Shown piece after piece: positions 49,388 through 59,500 of a DNA stretch of 64,000 nt; positions within the stretch are counted from its first letter, which is position 1; every line of letters starts with the position of its first letter. The notes below the pieces were generated by a model. The model searched no databases and was not told the DNA's origin. It worked only from the letters and a program-made list of their open reading frames with translations. The stretch covers positions 32,064,218-32,128,217 of the forward strand of contig NC_134846.1 in NCBI RefSeq assembly GCF_965363235.1. The letters are read 5' to 3'. A program made the translations under genes and the position numbers. This DNA is from Mytilus galloprovincialis (lineage: Eukaryota; Mollusca; Bivalvia; Mytilida; Mytilidae).

Positions 49388-50043
49388 TTTTATACGTCCG
49401 CCTAAATTTTGACGGGACGTATTATGGTATACAAATGTCCGCCGTCCGTCTGTCTATCTGTCCGGAGTCCACATGTCACACCGTAACTTGAGAACCGCTT
49501 ATCCAAATTTCATGACACTTAACATAGTTGTTTCTTATGATGGTCATACAATCTGTACATATACGTTTTGGTGAAAATAGGATTTAAACTTTTTGAGTTA
49601 CGGGACTTAACGTTAACTAAAACAGGGATGTGTTTTTTTTCACATGTCGCGCTGTATCTCAAAAACGATTTATGATTATTGCTTAAATCTTTACACATTT
49701 CTTAGTTATATTTATCCAAATATTTGAAAACTTTTTGGTGATGGTTCAAAATTTTATTTTAGAGTTATTGCCTGAGTTTTTGGCAAAAAGGGAAGGGGCA
49801 CATGTCGCACCGTATCTCAAAAACCATTAATGATTATTGCTTTAAACTTTACAACTTTACACATTTCTTAGTTATATTAATCTAAAGATCTGTATAGTTT
49901 TTGGTGATGATTCAAAATTAATTTTGGTAAAAAAAGGTTTTTTTCACATGTAGCGCCGTATCTCAGAAACTATTTATATTTATTGCATATAACTTCACAC
50001 ACAAGACGAAGGGCGTATCATACGCTCATGGTGCAGCTGTTTA
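49388..50043 (+). mobile_element. MITE with three internal ~150-bp units
   Basis: Starts ttttttatacgtccgcct and ends gggcgtatcatacgctcatg plus gtgcagctgttt. Inside, cacatgtcgcgctgtatctc, cacatgtcgcaccgtatctc and cacatgtagcgccgtatctc begin successive units. Nested in foldback element 2. Confidence 0.65.
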
Positions 50044-50836
50044 TTTTCAATTGTGAACAATCCAGCCTAAGACTTGAACTTCAACGGGATATTTTATAAG
50101 TATTTCGCATCGATGTCATTATATTTTTGATTAATTTTCATTTTGTTTCGTTTATTTCTGTTTTTTTCAATCGTTTCTATGTCGTATCGCACTTTATAGT
50201 CACCCAATAGTATCGTACCTGTCTGATATTGGTACGGGGATTATCGTTCGGTTTGAGTACGGAAATCAGAGATAAACTACTTCTGTTTTGAACACCTTCA
50301 AATAATAATATATCAAAACATAAATGTTTTCAACCGCGCTGAAGTACGTCCATTATTCATTTTTCATTATTCAAAATTCAATAATGAATAATGAAATAGT
50401 TCACTATTCACTATTCAATGTTAAGTGATGAATAATGAAATATAGAATGATAAATGTTTCATTATTCAAGTTGAGGCGGTGAATAGTGAAATAGAAATTT
50501 AAAAAATTGACTGTGACACTATAGCTATATCCCGTATTTCTTAATACCGTATCGTCTTTTTTGTGTTATCGAACAAATATTCAAAGAAATATCAGAAAAA
50601 ATAAAATGAAAACACACTTTAAATATTAATATAAAAAAGAAGATGTGGTATGATTGCCAATGAGACAACTATCCACAAAAGACCAAAATGAAACAGACAT
50701 TAACAACTAAGTTGATTTATTTCTCTAGGTTCGGAAGATTAACTAGTGGGTTTTCCTAACTATATTTAACAGAAATTCCTCGGTTCAATGTATGGACGAC
50801 CTGAATAACAAAACATATATATATATATATATATAT

Positions 50837-50947
50837 ACAACTCGTCTAAACATCAACCCAACAATGTTAGATCTGTAAATTTGCTTTCGCAAATTTTTGG
50901 TTCTTCCCTCGCCGGGATTCGAACCCATGCTACTGTGATATCGTGAC
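50837..50947 (-). mobile_element. tRNA-derived SINE, copy 3 (head lost)
   Basis: Minus-strand B-box GGTTCGAATCCC, the AATTTGCGAAAGCAAATT palindrome and ACGAGTTG tail are present; the A-box half is replaced by a second TA run. TA runs flank both sides. Confidence 0.8.
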
Positions 50948-51930
50948 ATATATATATATATATAAATTTGAATACTCTACGTTGTCTTTTTTATTTCACT
51001 GGACCTTTGCTATTCTGCATCCTCTGATTATAGATATAACAAACCGATTGTGCAGCAATGACAATTAGAAGGAGTTACGGAGGACCCAAAACACGCGTGA
51101 AAATTAAGAAATAGCCATCTTTGAATAATGAAATGGATATTTTGAATAATGGAATGGACTGCTGTGACCCTTCAGTCCCTAATTACAGACTGATTATATA
51201 CCTTATACCTCATTTGAAAGCTTATGTAGAGAGCAACAAAAGGTATATAGTCAATATGTTCCACAACGCATATTAGAGGAGTATCGAAGGACCTACATAT
51301 CGGAATACGGAATACGCGTGAACATTAAGAAATTATCTTATTTTGAATAATGAAATGGACTGCTGCAACCCGTCAGCCCCTAATTAAAGAACAGTTTATA
51401 CGCCAAATTAAAAGCTTATTGATAGAGAAATAAACTGAGTATAAACAGTATGTGCCGCAATGACCATTAGAGGGGTAGCAGAGGACCTAAATGCCAAAAT
51501 ACGCGTGAAATCTAAGAAACAGCCAATTTTGAATAATGAAATGGATATTTTGAATAATGGAATGGACTGCTGTGACCCTTTAGCCCTTATTTATAGATAA
51601 ACCGTATACCTCATTCGAAAGCTTATGTAGAGAGGAACAAAAGGTATATAGTCAATATGTTATAAATCGTAAAATTTATATAGAAAAGTAAAGATGTATC
51701 ATCTTTCAGCATTGATTTGTTAACTTCGTTTAAAAGTTCATTATGATTTTAACAATAATATCATTTTAAACATATGCCGATCTGGCTCTCAGCTATTAGT
51801 TAATAAAAACATTCAAGAATACGGCTAAATTGTAATGGGTACGGGATACGGGTCACACATTTTGCAAAATGATTTGCAAAGATGTGCTTTAAGTTAACCA
51901 TCTAAAACAAACAGGTTGATGTCATGATAA

Positions 51931-52116
51931 CTAAAATTTGGGGAAAAGAATATAGACCATCTTTTTGTTTTTGTTTTGTATGTTATTTAGTTTTTGTTTA
52001 TTTATTTTTATGAGGTATACCAATCTGTATGTGTCGCCTATATTGTCGACACCAAGTTTTTGCAACTCCGCATCGCTGAGGGGAAATGCAACATTAGAGT
52101 CAATAAATTCATTCAT
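51931..52116 (-). CDS. Possible first exon of an element-encoded protein
   Basis: ATG at 52116 opens MNEFIDSNVAFPLSDAELQ, then KLGVDNIGDTYRL before a GTATACC donor-like site; later residues are low-complexity Lys/Asn. The words LQKLGV-IGDTYRL resemble the end of a SAM-like (sterile alpha motif) domain. The start lies in the right arm of foldback element 2, about 105 bases after a TATAAATAG box. No second exon recognised. This may be the remnant start of the element's own gene. Confidence 0.35.
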   Translation of the reverse strand: MNEFIDSNVAFPLSDAELQKLGVDNIGDTYRLVYLIKINKQKLNNIQNKNKKMVYILFPKF

Positions 52117-52860
52117 CTTGAAAGGGATTCCCTAAGGCCCACAAAAAGATTTCCTTTACGGACTTTTTTCTCTCATTACAATCGATGTTGCGGATGAATT
52201 TCGCGGGGAATTTTCGCCGCTATTTATAGATTTGTCTTATGGTATGATGAAATATGGTCTTGTGTTATGGTGAAATGATAAAACGGCCTTATGATATGCA
52301 TGGTGAAATGGTCTTATGATATGGTGAAATGGTCTTATGATATGGTGAAAAAGTATTATGGTATGACGAAATGGTCTTATAGTGTAATCAAATAGTCTAC
52401 TGGTATATAGATGACACTTCGTAATATAAGAACTCTTAGCTTGATATCAAAATATGTCTTTATAAGATAGTTATATGACATAATAGTATGACAAAATTGT
52501 TCCATGTTGTATCGAGATGATTGTATAGTATACAAAGTTATCGTTATAATATACTGTGGTGACAAAATAGTATGAAAAGGTTGCTTAATGTTATATTCAG
52601 ATATCTTTATAGTATAAAATGTATCTTTATGACATAGCAATATCACATAATAGTATAGTTAAATGACAAATCAGTATGAAAATGTAGCTTCATGTTATAT
52701 CAAATTGTCTTCATAGTATATAAATTGATCTTAGTGATATAGCAAATTGACAGAGTATTATAGTCAAATGTTGTTATAGAATAGAACATTTGCTTCATGA
52801 TATATCTTTACCCGTTTTGATATGGTTATTGTTATCATAAGGCAGCTGTGGCGTTCCATA
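52098..52860 (-). repeat. Foldback element 2, right inverted arm
   Basis: Inverse of 48065-48775. The repeat words of the outer part differ in number between arms, giving the ~50-base length difference. Confidence 0.9.
52220..52228 (-). promoter_or_regulatory. TATA box in foldback arm
   Basis: TATAAATAG on the minus strand, ~105 bases upstream of the ATG at 52116. The mirror copy is at 48648-48656 on the plus strand, facing inward. Conserved in both arms. Confidence 0.5.
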
Positions 52861-52984
52861 TGTCTCATTGGCACTCATACCACATCTTCTTATATCTATT
52901 AATATTGAACAGTCTGTGGGGCTATGAAGACCGGTATTTTATGTATAGTTTGAAAACACTTACGATTCCAAGCAATACCATTGA

Positions 52985-53540
52985 GAATAGAAATGGGGAA
53001 TGTGTCAAAGCCTGAGACAACAACCCGACCAAACAACAGAACACACCCGAAGGATACTAATGGGTCTTCAACACAGCGAGAAAACCCCGCACCCGGAGGC
53101 GGGCTTCAGCTGGCTCCTAAACAAAAAGTGAACTAGTTTAGTGATAATGGCCGTGATACTTAACTCCGAAATATATAACTGAACTAAAATCACAATCATA
53201 CAGTCAAGACTAACAAAGGCCAGAGGCTACTGACTTGGGACAGACACAAAAATGCAGCAGGGTTAAACATGTTTTGTGAGATCTCATCCCTCCCCATATA
53301 CCTCTAGCAAATGTAGAAAAAAACACACAGCAATACGCACAAATAAACTCAGTTTAAAAGTAATCCGAGTCCGATATCAGAATAGGTTACAAAAAAACCT
53401 AAACATAATGACAATGATACATAAATTAACAAAGGACTACTAGCAGTTACTAACATGCCAGCTTCAGACCTCAATTAAATTGATTGAAAGATAATGTCTT
53501 CTTCATATGAATATCAATCACAATCCCGCCCGTTACATGC
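52985..53540 (+). repeat. Dispersed repeat family C, long copy
   Basis: Starts aaatggggaatgtgtcaaag, passes through acaacaacccgaccaaacaa, aaaggccagaggctactgac and ttaaacatgttttgtgagat. A second copy is at 62750-63062; a third is split around 22657-26361. Confidence 0.75.
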
Positions 53541-53814
53541 AACCATGTATATAGTTGCCGGTTTCGCTCTTAATTAATGCAAGTTGAAAAGAAAAAAAAC
53601 ATCGAATTCTTTTCTTTAGATACGCGGGCTCTTCCGTCTTCTTACAGTGTATTATTTATAAGCATATGCAGATATAAAGACCATTTTATGTTAAGCTTGA
53701 ATACATTAACAATTCCATATTATGCATTCAAAGAATTAACAAAAATTGCATTCTAAATTTTTAACGATAGTTTTCTTGTTCAAGGTGTGCATAAGTTCGA
53801 TACTCAGTCAAACC

Positions 53815-53950
53815 TTGGGACAGCCTGCATTCATATCTAACCTCGCATTCGTACTGGCAATTAAATCTTGCACTTTTATTGGAAATTCAATCTTGCATTC
53901 GTATTGGCAACTCAAAATTGCATTCGTATTGCCATTTTTTGTGCATTCGT
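53815..53950. repeat. Short tandem repeat, ~30-bp unit
   Basis: cgcattcgtactggcaatt and close variants (tgcattcgtattggcaact) recur about four times. Confidence 0.7.
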
Positions 53951-54057
53951 CATATGGACAATATTACATATTTTAAATCCAGTTATCTCCCGTTCATCAG
54001 ATGATAATATCATATACACATACAGAATATATTTTGACTACCTGTGTAATCCGTAAA

Positions 54058-54463
54058 GCCTCAGTCACACTGTGAAGTTTTAATACGTTTTAAAATTCTA
54101 CGTTTCAACTACGTTTTGAACAAAAATGTTCCGTTATTTTGAAAACTAGGTTTTACTAGGTTTGTGCTACGTTATTATCACGTTTTGCTACGTGTTAGTA
54201 CGTGTAGACCCACATTAATACGTTTCGATACGTAGTAAGCACGTTTTGTTGAGTTCCGCTAAGCTTTAATAAGTATTTACTAGGTTTCTACATCGTTTCA
54301 ATTTTCGCTACGTTTGTTGTTGAATTTTCAAAACATACGGGCAGGTCCAGTTTTGAACAAAGGATCACTACGTTTCGATACGCTCCGTTACGTATATTCC
54401 CGTTACGCTACGCTACGTAGTAAAACGTAGCGCTTGAAACATGACAGTGTGACTAGGGCTTTA
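54058..54463. mobile_element. TACG-rich MITE
   Basis: Inverted ends aaagcctcagtcacactgt and acagtgtgactagggcttt. The 370 bases between carry about 17 TACG/ACGT words (tacgtttcgatacg, ctacgtttg, gctacgtagt), a density of CpG unlike the surrounding DNA. No frame. Confidence 0.75.
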
Positions 54464-56500
54464 GTAAACACCAGTTATTTCATTTCTACGGACGTCTTTT
54501 ATGTTCATACTTGGTACTGGTGAATGTCTATTACATGATTGATATCTTTGATGGTAAAAAATGTCAAACATGGACAACATAATTGTTTTAGAATCGACAA
54601 AGAAGCAGCTATTATTTGGCATTTGCATTTTTTTTTACATTTACATGTAAATATCGTCTTGTTTGTAATACTGCTGTAGTGATTTTATTTTCCTAAACTG
54701 CCTTTTTTAAAATGTTTTTTTTTTTGTGTATTTTTTTTCATATCAGATATAACATGTATAAGTGTATAAGTATCAATCGCTTGGGTGATTAATTATTCTA
54801 AATTTGTGACAGGCACCTCAACTTGTAACAAATATTAACCAATAAGACCAACTAAATTTCCCGAAAAAAATACTTGAGATTTTATCAATATCAATGTTGT
54901 TTTCCCGATCTTACATCTTTTGAGAACAAAATTTCTCATCCGGTCAAATATAGGGTTAGAGAATGAAGGTGAAGGATTGGTTATGTATTTGTTGATGTTT
55001 TAGGGTTACATGTTGACAACGGACAGATAACGATACGCTTGAACATCATACAGACTAGCATTTCGACGGCAGCCGTTACATTAATAGAGCAAAAACTGCT
55101 TACCATTTCAAATAAATATTCGTTTTTTTAATTTCTCGTTTTTATATTTAGACATGATGTCTGCTTTCTTTATAACTAAAACTTTAAACTAAAGGACACC
55201 AGGAAAACGAATGTAGTGCACATGTAAAAGTAAAGCTATAATCGAGAAGAAAATAAAACTCATGCTGTAAATCAAATCGTCCTCTTTGTTTCTGGTTAGT
55301 CAAATTATACAATCATCATTGATGTAAGTGTTTCTTCTAAAATGTCTTTATTGTAACCTTTGTGCTTCACTTTATTGAAATTAAACGAAGGAAGATCAGG
55401 TATGAAAAACACAGTTGAATGTAGTTTGTAAAATGATATTCGATAATTTTATAATGTTTTTCTTTTTTCATTTAGCTAAATAATTGTAGGAAATTAAATA
55501 CAACAAAGAGTTAAACTTTCCTATGTTTGTCCTTGAACCATCAACGATTATAATTTCCTGTTTTTTTATAAGTTGAACACTTTTTTCTATATCTATTTTC
55601 TTAATCCTACGCATAATTGTTCTACGTTTTCTTTAATCTTACATTAATTGTGAGGGACAACCACAACATATATTTTATACATATTGATATAAACAGAATG
55701 AGGAAGTAACAGGGGTTGTTAAGTAGTAATTTAAGATTTAAATAACTGTTAAATTGTTATTAAATTGCCCGAACAGAAATATTATTAAAATTGAAATCTG
55801 TTTATACTATTCTCCTCAAAGAACCGCATTGTTCGTTGTTTATTTGTGTTTTGATGTAATGCAAGACTTTTGTCGGTTAAAGAATTTACATTTATTTACT
55901 GTCATATATTTTGTTATTGAAAAATAATAATATACAATGTAATTTAAAGTGTATTAGTTTCAAATATTTACGTCGTAGAAACCAATATTGAGACATACTT
56001 ACGGTTAAAAAATATTTTCATAATATTCTTTTTTTATAACTAGAAACATTGTTTTAATCATACAAAACATAAGATAAAATAAATAAAGATCTTAGCACGT
56101 TGCTATATTATTAAAAAAAAAAAAAAACAATCATGTTTATTAAAATTCATTTTTATAGAAGGATAAATGATATATGCATTTGATTTTATTATATTGATTG
56201 ATTAATTTATTTTGCTTTATGTCGCTTCATAACAAAAAGACGACATTGCGACAATATGTTATCATGAGAATGTTAGACTTACAGAATAATAAGCTGATGA
56301 CGAAACAAGTTTACAATTTATAAAATTTATTATTTGAACATTCAAAAAAAATGAGGATCATATTGGCAATTTAAATACTTTAATGGTTTTACTTGTCTAC
56401 ACACTCATAACAGCAAACCAGGTACCGTAATAACCAATGAAAGAATATATTGACCGTCTTTAGTACGCGATAATACACATGGCGCTAAATAGAAATGAAT
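54464..56500. other. AT-rich stretch downstream of the receptor gene
   Basis: No coding region or repeat boundary seen. The end near 56500 should include the receptor's 3' untranslated region. Confidence 0.55.
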
Positions 56501-59500
56501 TCACGTTCGCGTGGTGGTATCATATTCATCTTCTGTTTGCTGTCCAAAAAAACGGTCATAGGTCTTTTCACTTCTGTTCGGTAGTTTGTGATGACCTGCA
56601 GAATCATAAACATCGTCTGCCTTGTGGCTATAAATGTTATCATCATTTTGATTTTTTCTCTTTATATTGTAACTGGAAACATCGTACGTTCCATCGTCAG
56701 ACGTGTTACTGTATACATTATTTTCTTTGGGTTTTCTCGGTGTTTATTGTTACTAGATACATCGTATGTTCCATCTTCAGTCATATTATAAAGATCAGCG
56801 GGTTGTTGAGCACCCGGATCGATAAGAAACTGTTGTATATTTGATCTCGAATTGGATTTATTATTTCTATCCTGACCAGAAGAATCAGCCGAGGTTAGAT
56901 TTTGTTGACCTGAGTAAGCATACTGATTTTCATCATAAGCTTTGATACTTTTATCAGGACTAGTTTCCTGTTTGCCAATTTTTGACCTGTAAAATATGAT
57001 GTATATTTCCAATGCTGTGTCATACGTGTTCACCTGAATGTACTGGCAAATTCAAATAATGATTGATTATTTTTCTTCCAGTGGCAAATAGTGTTTTTTT
57101 TAGATTAATAAATACTTGAGATAAATTTACTTATTGGATGAATACTAGTTCTTTTTGTCATTCGTATCTTATTTTATGTAATGTGTTCGTTTCCTCACGG
57201 TTGTTTCCCATAATGTGTTTTGCAGTAAATGAGTGTTTACTCATATAGTTTCGTTAAGCAATTACATAACCAGCTCAGTTAATTTACAAATCTTCCGTCA
57301 TAAATTAAAGCCTTTTTTGTCTTTAAAATATCATTAAGATAGGATGCTGTAAATCAAGTGGAATTTTGACAGCTTCTTCATGTCTACATGTAAAAGTATA
57401 CAAAGAAAAGCAACGTGTTCCGTATATTAAAGACGACAACAGGGTAGTTTAGAAATTTTGGTTTGTCAATATAAACCTCCATACATACAACAATAAGAAA
57501 CAACAACAAATGCTGAAAAAAGATATTTATTCAGTACATATCTGAACTTTATAGCTTTGAAAAGATTCAATGGTTACCCATTCATTTCATTTTAACAATA
57601 TTTTCAAAATCAAAAACACAGATCGTTGATATAAACTGTTCCTGTTACCTTTGAGCACATTTGTTAAAATGAGGTAAAAACATGTTTGGTAAAAAATTAA
57701 AAATATCATTGAATAAATCATAGCCAGTAGTGATCCAAAATAATTAGAAAAAGTCGACCTCTAAAAGAAATTTGATTCTATCTATTTAAGAATTTAGATT
57801 TTTGTTTTGCATTTAACTGTTGAGGGTGAGGAAAGACAAATTGAGAGTTTTTACATTTTATGTTATTAGAATAATTTTTAATGTGACAGTAAAATCAGAT
57901 TTTGAATTAAAATGCAAAATTGAACAATACCTTCTTACACGATATATAATAACCATAACTATGATTATAAGAAGTAAGCCTCCGCCACCACCAGCTGCTA
58001 TTGCTAAAATATATAACAGAACATCGATTTTGAATCATATAAGTGCTTTTAGAATTGCAAAAGTGAGCTTATTTGAACACTAAATTTCATAAAATGCGGT
58101 ATAGGATTACACATTTCTAATATAACAAATATCACAGTTCCTTTAAGGTTTTGTTTAGGATTGCAAGCCATAACCCTTTAGCGGAGCCAGATACCTGGGA
58201 CCTAGTATATGTGGAACCTTGAAATTAGTTCTGTCATATATACAATATAAATTTGAACAAATTTTCTGCCACATCTATCAACTTTTAATTTGAGTTTGGT
58301 AAGTTGACAAATTTTACACCATCTTCATCTCCATATAAACTGTAATATATTTATACATGGTATAAGTGAATTATGTGGTGAGGACATACATATTTCAAAT
58401 GTTTCCCATGCGACATGAGGCGGAAATCTTGGTCACTATTTGTTTTGATAAATGGCTAGGCAACGATATACGTCCTTATACCAAACAAGTATTTGTAATT
58501 GTAAAAAAAGAGAAGTAATATCTAGATCTTTTACCTACAATATAATTTTGAACGACGAGTGATTCTAAATTAAAAGATCGTTCCGGAAGATCTGCCAAAG
58601 AGAAATAAATATATAACATGTAAAAAAAGAACATTTTCAAATGCCTGTCTCAATTCATGAACCGTTTCCGTAGTTGTTTAACGTCGTACCTTAATGTTTA
58701 TAGTTATTGCAAAACCTGGATACTAAGTATTCAAATAAATGATTATAGGTCTTTAATTGTTTCTGTTTATTCACAACTTGCTTTCTTGAACTTTGGTCGA
58801 TTAAGGACTTCCTGAAAATATGTCACCGTACGGCCTTCAACAATGAAGGGCTTTGATATATGTCATTTTCATCTGTCGATTGTTAAGTGTTTATGTTACC
58901 ATCAATAGGTCTTTTTTCTTATTTTGTCGATGAGTTGCTATCTTATTTACTTATAGTCACAAGTGTCTTATAAACATTACAGGCTCCTGACATGTATCTA
59001 ATGATATAAGACTTGTGATGGCCTTGTATTAAATTGTTTTTTTGAGAGTACTAGACTTTATATGTATGTGCCTATCCCAAGCCAGCAGTCTGTAATTCAG
59101 TGTTTGTCGTTTGTTTATGTGTAACATGTTTGTTTTCGTTCATTATTTGTACATTGATAAGGCTGTAAGTTTTCTCGTTTGAATTGTTTTACATTGTCAT
59201 TTCGGGGGCTTTATAGCTGACTATGCGGTATGGGCTTTGCTCATTGTTGCAGGCCGTACGGTGACATATTGTTGATAATTTCTGTGTCATTTAGTCTCTT
59301 GTGGAGAGTAGTCTCATTGACAATCATACCAAATCTTCCTTTTAATATTTATGTTACAATTACCTTTAAAATGGGTGCTGGATTCTGTTGATATTTCCGC
59401 ATGTGGTGTTTTCTGGGAATTATCTGAAATGCAGAAAACAGATAGTTAATTATCTTGAAGTGGACTGTCGTTTAGTGGATTCGTAACAAAACATACATGC

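Larger units (their letters stand above)
48065..52860. mobile_element. Foldback-like element 2, complete, 4.8 kb
   Basis: Begins TATGGAACGCCACAGCTGCC and ends with its exact inverse. TGTCTC flanks both ends (48059-48064, 52861-52866) as a 6-bp target duplication. Arms are 48065-48775 and 52098-52860. Their sequence is made of loosely repeated ~20-bp words (accatttcaccatatcataa; gatatagcaaattgacag type), and each arm ends inside with a TATAAATAG box followed by a conserved ~120-base block. The 3.3 kb middle holds another MITE (49388-50043), a SINE piece and a worn set of ~190-base direct repeats (tgaataatgaaatggat blocks, 51120-51660). Transposase not found. Superfamily unassigned; internally repetitive long arms recall Foldback and Galileo elements. 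Confidence 0.85.

Noticed and set aside
48065-52860. Polinton (6-bp duplication, long inverted ends)
   Set aside because: The element is only 4.8 kb, the arms are internally repetitive, and nothing resembling a polymerase, integrase or capsid gene is seen.
56479-56844. 121-codon plus-strand frame
   Set aside because: It is antisense to the receptor's tyrosine-rich tail, whose splice sites and repeated GTYDVSS motif fit coding on the minus strand.
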